A stretch of DNA of 64,000 bases, taken from the NCBI GenBank assembly GCA_026416815.1, contig JAOAEJ010000001.1:33528-97527 (forward strand). The letters run 5' to 3'. The notes under the pieces were generated by a model. That model saw only the letters and a list, made by a program, of their open reading frames with translations, was not told the DNA's origin and did not search any database. Source of the DNA: Clostridia bacterium. GTDB lineage: Bacteria > Bacillota > Clostridia > Acetivibrionales > DSM-2933. Numbering within the stretch: the first letter of the stretch is position 1; every line of letters starts with the position of its first letter. Below, one piece after another: positions 33,766 to 42,292 of this stretch. The position numbers and the translations under genes were made by a program.

Positions 33766-34359
33766 TTGCTTCAGAGCAACATGACAAAAGACAAATACAT
33801 AGACGTAAGAATAACCTTTCCAAATGGTGAGGACTTCATTGTATTGTCAAAAAAGAAAATAAGAAACATAAACCTTGCTGAAAATACCATATGGTGCTGG
33901 CTTAATGAAAAGGAAATGCTAACCGTAAGCAGTGCTATTGTAGACGCTTATCTTCACAAGGGGACCAAGCTTTACACAGTTACATATATTGAGCCGAATG
34001 CGCAGAAGGATTCAATACCTACATACCCGTCAAATCTGGACGTTCAAAGACTTATTGAGAGTGATCCGAACATAGTCAACAAAGCAAAGGATTATCTCGC
34101 AGCACAACTGCGTCCGGGTCTCGACCAAAGGCTTAAGGCTTTAACCACCGAAGCGGTTACCAAGGTTGCAAGCGAGGTAAGTAAAGAAGTGACAAGCAGA
34201 CAGGGAGCGATAAAGAAGGACGCTGAACTGCAAAAGTCACAGCAGAACACGCAGGCTCCTCAAACCGAAGCTCCTATAGATACACAAGAAAATACTACTC
34301 AGGATAATGCAACGGATAATACAACGAAAGAAGGTGCGAAGAGTGGGTTCTTTAACTAA
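33766..34359 (+). CDS. CpaB/SAF-type pilus assembly protein, C-terminal part (N-terminally truncated)
   Basis: About 190 residues resembling the C-terminal part of CpaB/RcpC-like Tad proteins (YIDVRITFPNGEDFIVLSKKK, then TVSSAIVDAYLHKGTKLYTVTY). The usual N-terminal membrane helix and SAF domain are missing. The frame meets a stop at 33757-33759 and has no ribosome binding site before the TTG at 33766 or the ATG at 33781. This suggests a 5' deletion or rearrangement at about 33760. The C-terminal 60 residues are low complexity (Gln, Thr, Asn). It overlaps the next gene by 17 nt. It may be a pseudogene or a short form lacking the membrane anchor; the remaining operon looks intact. Confidence 0.6.
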   Translation: MLQSNMTKDKYIDVRITFPNGEDFIVLSKKKIRNINLAENTIWCWLNEKEMLTVSSAIVDAYLHKGTKLYTVTYIEPNAQKDSIPTYPSNLDVQRLIESDPNIVNKAKDYLAAQLRPGLDQRLKALTTEAVTKVASEVSKEVTSRQGAIKKDAELQKSQQNTQAPQTEAPIDTQENTTQDNATDNTTKEGAKSGFFN

Positions 34360-35017
34360 GATTGGTTTTTGTGGCACGAAAATCGATGACATTACTTCTT
34401 ATCTGTCAAGGATTCTTAATGTTATAGGAAAGAAGCTTGCTGTCATAGATGCCTCGGAAGAACAGTTTTTAAAGTTCTCTGTTCCTTCGGGTGATAACTG
34501 TACAAATATTACTACATACAGGGGAGTAGATATTTATACTGATTGCTCTTTCCAAGACAACTTTGCTAAAGTCAACCTAAGCAAGTATGAGGTTGTGTTT
34601 ATAAATTTTGGGCTTAATAAAGCACTTCTAAAAGAATTTAGCGATTGTGATATTCATTTTATAGTCACTGATATGGAAAGGCATAATGTTTTAAGGCTTA
34701 AAGACACTGTTTCTAAGCTGGATAAGAAGTTGGAGGCTATAAGGATTTACAGGGATGTAGTGGACAGCAAGATTGATAAAAGATACATGGACAGCCTTCT
34801 TGAGAATGTCATGGTTAACTACAAAGCAGAATACTTTTTCAATCTTGACGATTCAGAGCTTGCCTGCAGGATTGATAGCCAGTACAACGACATTTTTAAA
34901 TTTAATAAGCTTCCCAAGGAGTTTAAGGTGATGTTCTCAGAAGTACTGACAGAGCTCCTGGGGCTTGATAAGAAAACTGTAAGCAATGCCATTAAGAAGG
35001 CAGAAAGGGGGAAGTGA
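34343..35017 (+). CDS. degenerate MinD/CpaE-like protein of the Tad locus
   Basis: A 224-residue soluble protein. The pattern KIGFCGTKIDDITSYLSRIL followed by KKLAVIDASE looks like the first strand, P-loop and second strand of MinD/ParA-type ATPases, but the Gly-Lys-Thr core is absent. VVFINFGLN and IHFIVTDMERHNV occupy later Rossmann-like strands. I infer a catalytically inactive CpaE/TadZ relative that could localise the pilus machine. GTG start at 34343 (AAGAAGGTG upstream), inside the end of the CpaB-like frame. The next MinD-like gene begins 3 nt after its stop, so the two products may work as a pair. Confidence 0.55.
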   Translation: MGSLTKIGFCGTKIDDITSYLSRILNVIGKKLAVIDASEEQFLKFSVPSGDNCTNITTYRGVDIYTDCSFQDNFAKVNLSKYEVVFINFGLNKALLKEFSDCDIHFIVTDMERHNVLRLKDTVSKLDKKLEAIRIYRDVVDSKIDKRYMDSLLENVMVNYKAEYFFNLDDSELACRIDSQYNDIFKFNKLPKEFKVMFSEVLTELLGLDKKTVSNAIKKAERGK

Positions 35018-35020
35018 TAA

Positions 35021-35836
35021 ATGCGTATAGCTTTTTGGAGCAATGTCCACGGACAAACCGCCACGACCAGCAATATGGTTGCAGTGGCTTTAATGACTGC
35101 TTTGGAATACAGGCTTAAGGTTCTTATTACCCATAACCATTTTGAGAAGAGTACTGTTGAAACTTCCCTGGTGGATAGGAAATATGTAAAATATGAGCTT
35201 ATGGATTTGGCAAACAGCGGTATAGATGCCCTTGCAAGATTTATTAAGTCCAATAAACTGGATAAGGAAAACATCTCAAACTATACTACTACTTTGCTGA
35301 AGAACAAGCTTGACCTTCTTATGGGTACTTCCAAGACAAATAAGGAACTTTACGTGAATGACCTGAATAATGTCATAGACTTGATTCTTGAATCGGCAAA
35401 GGAATTCTATGATATTGTATTTATAGATGTTTCTTCCGGTAATAATGAGCTTTCAAGCAAAATACTCCAACATTCGGAAATTATAGTTGTAAATCTCAAC
35501 CAGAATATCAACGTACTTGATGACTTCTTTGACAATCATAAGGATATGGTTGATAAAAGCGTTTTCCTCATAGGAAAGTATAATGCCGATTCCAGGATAA
35601 ATAAGAAAAACATAATGAGAAGATACGGCATTAAGAAGAACATTGCTGTTATTCCATACAATATAGAGTTTAGCGACGCCTGCTCCGAGGGAAGGGCGAT
35701 AGACTTGTTTATGAGGAATCTTGCAGTTAAAAAGGATGACTTGAATTATATGTTTATAGAGGAAGTAAGAAATGCCGTTAAGCTTATACTTAGTCATGCG
35801 GGTATCGATATTACGCTAAAGAAGTTGGGTGATTAA
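35021..35836 (+). CDS. CpaE/TadZ-like MinD-family protein with atypical P-loop
   Basis: A 271-residue MinD-like protein. The N-terminal MRIAFWSNVHGQTATTSNM takes the place of the deviant Walker A (KGGxGKT), with Ala instead of Lys, so ATP hydrolysis is doubtful. YDIVFIDVSSGNNEL is the Walker B-like strand, and IIVVNLNQN the next. TadZ proteins of Tad systems are known to carry atypical P-loops and to recruit the motor to one site. It is followed by the motor ATPase gene with 0 nt spacing. The call rests on fold pattern plus context. Confidence 0.7.
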   Translation: MRIAFWSNVHGQTATTSNMVAVALMTALEYRLKVLITHNHFEKSTVETSLVDRKYVKYELMDLANSGIDALARFIKSNKLDKENISNYTTTLLKNKLDLLMGTSKTNKELYVNDLNNVIDLILESAKEFYDIVFIDVSSGNNELSSKILQHSEIIVVNLNQNINVLDDFFDNHKDMVDKSVFLIGKYNADSRINKKNIMRRYGIKKNIAVIPYNIEFSDACSEGRAIDLFMRNLAVKKDDLNYMFIEEVRNAVKLILSHAGIDITLKKLGD

Positions 35837-37702
35837 ATGATTAACTTGTTGCTTATTCTGCTTGTAATAGTAGGGGCCGGTGCAGCTGTTTTCGCCTACT
35901 TAAAAAGCGGAAGCAAATACAGGCATCTAAACTATGAATCGGATGATGACAAATACAGTATAGATGTATTGGTTGACAGGGTTAAGGATTCTTTTAACAA
36001 TATACTTAAAACCAACCTTTATGAGATGAACTTGTCTCAGGAGGAATTTGCCAAGCGCATGAAGAACAAGAGCGAGCTGAGAAAGGCACTCAAAAGCTGT
36101 ACCTATGGTGATATAAATGCAAAAAACTATATAAAAGACTTCATCAGGGATATACTTTTAAAAACCTTTCAGATTGATGAATCCAATATCAATAAAATAA
36201 TTAACTTTGACAATCCGAAAGAATTGAGCATTCAGGATAAGTTTGAGATTTTGCTTTACGTATACAAACAAAAGTACAACTTCAGAGCGCTAGAAAAACT
36301 TATCGTAGAAAATGGGATGGATGCTCCCAAAATTGATGAAGACGGCCAGCCTATGTATGTAATTAAAGCAAAGGAGATAGAGGCTGCCTACCTTAAGGAT
36401 GTTAAGAAGCTAAGAAAGTTTGAAGACAAGCTCAGCATTATCGTACAGCGTGTATACCAGTTGTATAAAGGCTATGGTGTTGTTGATGAAATCAGGGATA
36501 TGAAGATTGATGGTGTATCGGGCGGTGTATCGGGTATTCCATCTACTTTCTTTCAGGAAGCGGAATTTAACAACGAAATGCTTACTTCCCTTCCTGCCTC
36601 CTATGAAAGTGTGTGGATATTCTTTAAAGGAAAAACCATTCACCTTTCTTTCTTGAGCTTTGGTACCGAGCAGGAGCTGAAAAGAGTATGTAAAAATATC
36701 TATAGGTACAACAACCCGGGGCAGTTGTCGGAATCCAACGGATACAAGGTAAATGAAATGAAGGATGGAAGCCGTGTCGTTGTAGCAAGACCGCCGTTTT
36801 CCGAAAGCTGGGTGTTCTTTGTAAGAAAGTTTGATAGTGCTGAGAAGGCTAATCCCGAAGACTTGATAATTGACCGCAATAATAACCTTCCTATAAGTAT
36901 GATTAAATGGCTTATTCGAGGTTGCAGGATTACGGCCTTAACAGGCTCACAGGGTACAGGTAAAACCACCTTGATGATGTCTATCATCCGTTTTATAAAC
37001 CCGACCTTTACATTGCGTATTCAGGAAATGGCTTTCGAGCTGCATTTGAGGAAGCTGTACCCTACCAGAAATATATTGACCTTCAGGGAGACCAATACCA
37101 TATCAGGACAGGAGGGTCTTGACCTCCAGAAAAAAACCGACGGTACGGTTAATATCCTTGGGGAGGTAGCAACTGCTCCCGTTGCTTCATGGATGATACA
37201 GATGGCTCAGGTTGCATCATTATTTACAATGTTTACTCACCACGCCAAGACATCGGAGAACCTGGTACTGGCATTAAGAAACTGCTTGCTTCAGACAGGG
37301 GTTTTCAATAATGAGAAGGTTGCAGAAAAACAGGTTGCTGATGTGGTAAACTTTGATGTTCATTTGAACAAGCATATAAATGGTCATAGATATATTGAGA
37401 GGATTACCGAGATCATACCTTTATCCCAGGAGATAGAATACCCTGAGGAATATAAAAGCGCAGCAACCCATGAAGAAAAGCTCGATAAGTTTCTTGATAC
37501 CATGAAAGAGTATTTTGTCAGAGTGACCGACAGAAAGGTATTTGAAACAAGAGACATCATAGTATGGGAGAATGGAGAATATAAAGCGGTCAATCCAATA
37601 AGCGAGTACTGCTACAAGGAAATGACAAGGCACATGAATGAAGCGGATAGAGCTGAGTTTAAAGCGTTTTTCCAGGAAAATTGGGGTGTAAGCTATGAGT
37701 GA
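35837..37702 (+). CDS. CpaF/TadA-type secretion motor ATPase
   Basis: A 621-residue type II/IV secretion ATPase. It has an N-terminal hydrophobic segment (INLLLILLVIVGAGAAVFAY), unusual for a CpaF, then a long N-terminal domain and the motor core. Walker A is TGSQGTGKTTLMM. ILTFRETNTISGQEGLDLQKK lies in the Asp-box region. LGEVATAPVASWM is the Walker B region and FTMFTHHAKTSENLV the His-box. It powers assembly of the Tad pilus or secretion from the inner face of the membrane. It overlaps the next gene by 8 nt. The length is greater than typical CpaF (about 450), due to the N-terminal extension. Confidence 0.9.
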   Translation: MINLLLILLVIVGAGAAVFAYLKSGSKYRHLNYESDDDKYSIDVLVDRVKDSFNNILKTNLYEMNLSQEEFAKRMKNKSELRKALKSCTYGDINAKNYIKDFIRDILLKTFQIDESNINKIINFDNPKELSIQDKFEILLYVYKQKYNFRALEKLIVENGMDAPKIDEDGQPMYVIKAKEIEAAYLKDVKKLRKFEDKLSIIVQRVYQLYKGYGVVDEIRDMKIDGVSGGVSGIPSTFFQEAEFNNEMLTSLPASYESVWIFFKGKTIHLSFLSFGTEQELKRVCKNIYRYNNPGQLSESNGYKVNEMKDGSRVVVARPPFSESWVFFVRKFDSAEKANPEDLIIDRNNNLPISMIKWLIRGCRITALTGSQGTGKTTLMMSIIRFINPTFTLRIQEMAFELHLRKLYPTRNILTFRETNTISGQEGLDLQKKTDGTVNILGEVATAPVASWMIQMAQVASLFTMFTHHAKTSENLVLALRNCLLQTGVFNNEKVAEKQVADVVNFDVHLNKHINGHRYIERITEIIPLSQEIEYPEEYKSAATHEEKLDKFLDTMKEYFVRVTDRKVFETRDIIVWENGEYKAVNPISEYCYKEMTRHMNEADRAEFKAFFQENWGVSYE

Positions 37703-39707
37703 TACCACATTGATTCTAATACTGGTCGGAGTTCTTATTATTGCTGTCATTACTCTTGCTGCAGCGCTGTTAATCGTCATGCAAAGGAAAAATAAAAGTG
37801 CTTTAAAGGTGAAGATAAAAAGTACCCATGACTTTTTGTATACTTCGTACCTGTACTTCAGCAAATTCTTTCTTACACGGCGCTATATCGGCAGGATAAG
37901 AAAAAGGGTAGAGATTCTTGAGCTTTCGGATAACTGGACGGTAGGCAGAAAGACTATGCGGTTTGCCTACATATCCCTTTCATCAGCCTTTGGCATGTTT
38001 TTGTTTTTTATGTTTTTGGGCTTGGACCTGTATTTTCTTATAATAGCCTTGCTCACAGTTTATATAGTGCACAACCAGATACTCAAGATATTTGTTGACG
38101 GTATAGAAAACAAAATACTTTTTCAGTTCGAAAAGTTCCTGGGAGATGTAAGGCACCACTTCCATGAGCATGGGATGATTGATGAAGCTATATATGATTC
38201 TACAGAGCATAGTGCTTATGAAATTTCACTCCATGCAAATAGGATTTATGAGGTACTTACCGCCAATGATGTGGATGAGGAAGTAGAAAAGTATAACGAC
38301 ATAGCGCCGAATAAATTTTTCAAGACGTTTCTTGCACTGTGCCATACTGTACAGAAGTTTGGGGATAAGGTGGTTGACGGTAAGTCAATGTTTCTTAGCA
38401 ACTTGAACTATCTTAAGCAGGAAATAAATGTTGAAATGCTAAAAAGGGAGCGCCTAAGTTACCTTTTCAGGAGTTTGGCCATTATAGCCATAGCGCCTAT
38501 TTTTACGTTGAAACCTCTTGAACATTGGGCGGTCAACAACCTGCCCGAGTTGGGAAAGTACTACAATGGAGCATACGGCTTCGTTGTCCCTATTGTTTTG
38601 TTTGCGCTGGTTATAATAGCTTATCAGCTAATAAACAAAATGCAGAGCAACACTGACGATGACGAGTCTTTAATGCTGAATATTGAGGACAGACTTTTAA
38701 GGGTTAGGGCTATTGATAATATAGTCGAAAGGCTTGTGGAAAAGAACTATGCCAAGTCTTTGAAATACTCTGACATGCTGAAAAATACAGGCAGCCGGGC
38801 AAATGTGAGGCAGTTTTATCTTAGGCGTATATACTATGCAGCTGTGGGGTTTATCCTATGCTTTATGATATTTTTTAACATGCATAATATTTCGGCTATG
38901 AATATACTCAACTCCAACGAGATAATAAAGCCGGTAGATGAAACTGAGATAAAGGCTGTCGAGGAAATTAAAAAACTTGATAAAAGCTATATGTTGAAAT
39001 ATAAAGGAAAGAAAGTAACTTACCACGAGATTGAACAGGAGCTTTTAGATACTAACGTAATCAAGGACAGGCAGCTAGTAGGCACTTCTGCAAAGCGGAT
39101 AGTGAATAAGATAAACTCCTATAACAACCAGTATTTTAAGTGGTGGGAACTGATTATCTGCTTCGTGCTTGCGGTAATGTTCTATAATGTGCCGTACTTC
39201 CTAGTTATATTCAAAAAGAAAGTGCTCCAAATGGGCATGGAAGATGAGGTCATGCAGTTTCACTCCATTATTCTTATGCTCATGCACATTGAAAGAATAA
39301 CGGTAGAGAACATCCTTCAATGGATGGAATTATTTGCGGTCATTTTTAAGGGTTCCATAAGCAAGTGCATGGACAATTTTGAGCATGGTGATTATGAAGC
39401 TTTGGAACAGTTAAAAATAGATGAACCATTTTTACCTTTTACCAGGCTGGTCGAGAACCTTCAGGCGGCTTCCGACAAGATTCCTATAGAGCAGGCATTT
39501 GACGAGTTGATTATTGAAAGGGGGTATTACCAGGAAAAACGTAAGCTTGACAATGAAATGATGATCAACAAGAAGGCCCTCTGGGGGCGTATGATTGCTT
39601 TTGCACCACTTGTTGCAACATTGTTTCTTCAACTGCTGCTTCCATTTTCAATGGAAAGTATAAATCAATTGTTTAGTTATTCAGATCAAATTAAAAATGT
39701 TATGTAA
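37695..39707 (+). CDS. TadB-TadC-like fused inner-membrane platform protein
   Basis: A 670-residue membrane protein. The N-terminal half has an initial helix, a helix pair near residues 95-135 and a soluble GspF-like domain (about 140-250: HEHGMIDEAIYDSTEHSAYE). A middle helix pair lies near 255-310. The C-terminal half repeats the plan, with helices near 375-395 and 485-510, a GspF-like domain (MQFHSIILMLMHIERITVENIL, then RLVENLQAASDKIP) and a final helix. Two T2SSF-type halves in one chain match a fusion of TadB and TadC, which are usually separate genes. It forms the platform that the motor ATPase turns. Confidence 0.75.
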   Translation: MSDTTLILILVGVLIIAVITLAAALLIVMQRKNKSALKVKIKSTHDFLYTSYLYFSKFFLTRRYIGRIRKRVEILELSDNWTVGRKTMRFAYISLSSAFGMFLFFMFLGLDLYFLIIALLTVYIVHNQILKIFVDGIENKILFQFEKFLGDVRHHFHEHGMIDEAIYDSTEHSAYEISLHANRIYEVLTANDVDEEVEKYNDIAPNKFFKTFLALCHTVQKFGDKVVDGKSMFLSNLNYLKQEINVEMLKRERLSYLFRSLAIIAIAPIFTLKPLEHWAVNNLPELGKYYNGAYGFVVPIVLFALVIIAYQLINKMQSNTDDDESLMLNIEDRLLRVRAIDNIVERLVEKNYAKSLKYSDMLKNTGSRANVRQFYLRRIYYAAVGFILCFMIFFNMHNISAMNILNSNEIIKPVDETEIKAVEEIKKLDKSYMLKYKGKKVTYHEIEQELLDTNVIKDRQLVGTSAKRIVNKINSYNNQYFKWWELIICFVLAVMFYNVPYFLVIFKKKVLQMGMEDEVMQFHSIILMLMHIERITVENILQWMELFAVIFKGSISKCMDNFEHGDYEALEQLKIDEPFLPFTRLVENLQAASDKIPIEQAFDELIIERGYYQEKRKLDNEMMINKKALWGRMIAFAPLVATLFLQLLLPFSMESINQLFSYSDQIKNVM

Positions 39708-39726
39708 AACGAAAGGGGTATGAATT

Positions 39727-40188
39727 ATGGATAATTCAATTAAAGCAATTATTATCGGAGCAAGTGTAGTTATTTGTTTGGTTATAGTATCTATCGGATT
39801 TTTAGTTTTAAGACAAGGGCAGGATACTGCTAAAGTGGCTGTAAACAAGATAGACCAAATGAACGGCGATTTAAAAGATTCGGATAAAACTATGTATGAC
39901 GGACTCGAAGTGTCAGGCAGTGAGGTTGTAAATGCTTTAAATAAATTCAAAAAAGAAAATATAGGTATCCAAGTAAAGACAAGCAAAGATGCTTCAGGTA
40001 CATGGTATATATACAACGTTACTCTTGCTAGTGATATAGGAAACTTAGCAGCTGCAGCTCCATTAAACCTGACAGACGCATTAAATGAAACACATAATAG
40101 GTATATTAACCCTAATGGAAGGTTTACCGGAAAAGTATATAGGAATGAAAACGGTGTAATTACTGCAATATCATTTACGCAAAAATAA
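39727..40188 (+). CDS. single-pass pilin-like protein (possible major subunit)
   Basis: A 153-residue protein with an N-terminal membrane helix right after MDNSIKA (IIIGASVVICLVIVSIGFLVL) and a small extracellular domain. There is no classical Flp or type IV prepilin cleavage motif. The pattern LEVSGSEVVNALNKFKKENIGIQV and the ending GVITAISFTQK recur in the next gene product, so the two are paralogues. GAAAGGGG lies before the ATG. A strong 15-bp hairpin immediately follows the gene, as often seen after abundant pilin genes. A structural role in the Tad apparatus is inferred. Confidence 0.6.
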   Translation: MDNSIKAIIIGASVVICLVIVSIGFLVLRQGQDTAKVAVNKIDQMNGDLKDSDKTMYDGLEVSGSEVVNALNKFKKENIGIQVKTSKDASGTWYIYNVTLASDIGNLAAAAPLNLTDALNETHNRYINPNGRFTGKVYRNENGVITAISFTQK

Positions 40189-40193
40189 TAATT

Positions 40194-40230
40194 AAGTTAA
40201 GCCTTCCCGAAGAAAGGGAAGGCTTAACTT
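40194..40230 (+). other. perfect 15-bp hairpin after the first pilin-like gene
   Basis: AAGTTAAGCCTTCCC (40194-40208) and its perfect complement (40216-40230) flank a 7-nt loop. A-rich sequence follows, so it may protect the 3' end of an abundant pilin mRNA or partially terminate, rather than fully end the operon. Confidence 0.7.
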
Positions 40231-40244
40231 AAAAAGGTGATTGT

Positions 40245-40619
40245 ATGAACGAAAATCTTTCGGAATTTCTATTTAAAGTATTTGCAATATTTTTCTTTCT
40301 AATAGCTGTTTCAATGTTTGTAGTGATGAATAACAAATCTACCCAGACCCTAAGCATTGTCAAAGAAGGTGTATATGAAGACAAGGCTGTTTACCGGAGC
40401 AATTTTTCTTATGACGATTATACAGCCACTGGTGCGGAGATTATCAGTAAAATCTATGATGGTTTGGATGTTAATATCGTAGTGGATGGCTCGACAATTC
40501 TAAAGGATGTGGACGTGAATACTTTTAATTTTAATTCTATTGAAAAAAACGCAGTTTTTAAAATTGCTTACACGATAAATGATGGTACTATTACAGGTGT
40601 CACTTATACTAAAAGGTAA
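40245..40619 (+). CDS. second single-pass pilin-like protein
   Basis: A 124-residue protein with an N-terminal helix (FKVFAIFFFLIAVSMFVVM) and a short extracellular domain. TATGAEIISKIYDGLDVNIVV corresponds to the SGSEVVNALNKF region of the preceding pilin-like protein, and TINDGTITGVTYTKR to its C-terminus. It is therefore probably a minor subunit of the same family. It begins 14 nt after the hairpin, with AAAAGGTGATT as ribosome binding site. Confidence 0.55.
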   Translation: MNENLSEFLFKVFAIFFFLIAVSMFVVMNNKSTQTLSIVKEGVYEDKAVYRSNFSYDDYTATGAEIISKIYDGLDVNIVVDGSTILKDVDVNTFNFNSIEKNAVFKIAYTINDGTITGVTYTKR

Positions 40620-40632
40620 AGGGGGTTAGAGG

Positions 40633-41172
40633 TTGGAAAGTACTTTCAGTAAGATTATAGCTCTTATATTAGCGACTTTGCTTCTTTTTATATTCCCTGT
40701 ATTAAATATGTTCATAAAGCAGGATGATACAACACACATATTTGTATTTACCGAAACGTCAAAGTTTGTTGATCAGGTCAGAAATTTAGGCTATATTACT
40801 CCGATGATGTATAGGGAGTTTGCCAACAAGCTCAGTGCCACAAACAATACTTATTCCATAGAAATGGAGCATTATCATAAGAAGTATGATCCTATATATG
40901 ACGACCCTGCCAATGCTGCTACCTTTAAGGACGACTTTAATGTGAATTTTAAAGCAACTTACACTGATAATATAATGAGCACACTTTTTCCTAATCCTCC
41001 ATTGACGGGTGAAAAATACAAGTTGTCAAAGGGTGACTATTTTGCTGTTAGAGTCAAAAATAAAAATAAGACTCTTGCTACCAAGCTGCAGGAAATGCTC
41101 TATAATGCCAACTTATCGGAAGCAAAGATTATAGTGAGATACGGAGGGATGATAAAGGATGAAGCTTACTGA
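40633..41172 (+). CDS. single-pass membrane protein of the Tad-like locus
   Basis: A 179-residue protein with one N-terminal helix (FSKIIALILATLLLFIFPVLNMF) and an extracellular part starting with TTHIFVFTETSKFVDQVRNLGYITPMMY. This layout resembles the small anchored proteins of clostridial Tad loci. I do not recognise a named family. TTG start at 40633 with GGGGG upstream. It overlaps the next gene by 14 nt, indicating translational coupling. Confidence 0.6.
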   Translation: MESTFSKIIALILATLLLFIFPVLNMFIKQDDTTHIFVFTETSKFVDQVRNLGYITPMMYREFANKLSATNNTYSIEMEHYHKKYDPIYDDPANAATFKDDFNVNFKATYTDNIMSTLFPNPPLTGEKYKLSKGDYFAVRVKNKNKTLATKLQEMLYNANLSEAKIIVRYGGMIKDEAY

Positions 41173-42121
41173 TTTAGCCATAATCTTCGTCATAATATCG
41201 CTTCCCTTCAATCTTATGTTTGGTCTCAAAATAGATAATGTAAAGTACAGCTCAATGCGGAAGATAGAGTTAAACAGGATACTTGACACTGCCACAGAGG
41301 ATGGGGTGTCAAAGTTGATTGAAATGGGCGAGGATAAGAAAGTCATTATCAATAAGGAACAGGCTGTGCAAGCCTTTTTCAATTCGCTGTATGTAAGCTT
41401 TGATATCACCGATAGCAAGCCTGCTCAGAGAAAAATTAACGGCTATGTTCCTGTAATAGTTATTGCCGATTATGACGGCTACCATGTCCTTTCTAATGAG
41501 ACATATACCCATTCAGGCGGGTATACCGAGATAAAGCAGGTATGGAAGCCTAAAAAAATGTATTCTTACGCCGACAGCAGATTTGTATACAGCTTCACAT
41601 TGGATAGCTTCGTAACCGTCTATGATAGTACAACAGGCGAGTTTCATAAAGGGGATTACCACGATTTCAAAAGCCAGCTTCCCGCCAGCAGCATAATACA
41701 AAATGATACTACGTTTGATGAGATTAGAAGGCGAACCATCGTTGAGTGCCTGAAAAATGATATCAATTACTATATAAACAAGCATAATGATATAGCTTTG
41801 CAATACGGGTTGACTTACCATTTCACACTACCGACTATTAAGGATGAGGATTGGTACAAGACCGTTGACGATATCAGTATGCTGGTATTCTTTCAAGGGG
41901 TTCCCATTGGAACAGGGGGAGAGCGGTTTAATAACTTTAACTTAGGCGGAGCAAGGATAGTGAAAACTCCAAAGTATTATGTGGAGACCAATCCGGCTAC
42001 AGGTATCAAGTATTACCATAGGGAGAACTGCACAATACCAGCGGCTAAAGATACTATTATGAACAGCAGGATGGAATGTGCGAAAAACGGTTATTTGCCG
42101 TGTTCGGTTTGTAATCCGTAG
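41159..42121 (+). CDS. membrane-anchored protein with an Ada-like Cys cluster at the C-terminus
   Basis: A 320-residue protein with an N-terminal helix (LAIIFVIISLPFNLMFGL) and a large extracellular domain. The last 45 residues, YYHRENCTIPAA...SRMECAKNGYLPCSVCNP, resemble the small zinc-binding module of Ada and some secreted nucleases (YHRxxC...GYxPCxxCxP). The order His-Cys...Cys...Cys-x2-Cys suggests a structural metal or disulfide site. I know of no such module in Tad subunits. ATG start overlapping the preceding gene. It is the last gene before a 171-nt gap and a new set of secreted proteins. Confidence 0.6.
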   Translation: MKLTDLAIIFVIISLPFNLMFGLKIDNVKYSSMRKIELNRILDTATEDGVSKLIEMGEDKKVIINKEQAVQAFFNSLYVSFDITDSKPAQRKINGYVPVIVIADYDGYHVLSNETYTHSGGYTEIKQVWKPKKMYSYADSRFVYSFTLDSFVTVYDSTTGEFHKGDYHDFKSQLPASSIIQNDTTFDEIRRRTIVECLKNDINYYINKHNDIALQYGLTYHFTLPTIKDEDWYKTVDDISMLVFFQGVPIGTGGERFNNFNLGGARIVKTPKYYVETNPATGIKYYHRENCTIPAAKDTIMNSRMECAKNGYLPCSVCNP

Positions 42122-42292
42122 GGAATATTGAAGTTCGCAGAAGTATTTGAGGCTTATTATATAACCTATATGCTAAACAGTTAAATTTGAGGTTTTCAAA
42201 CTAAGTAGAAATATGAAAATTATGAGAATTAATTACAGGTGTATATAAAATTATGTTATTATATTGGTTATAAATCAATCAGGAGGTCAATT

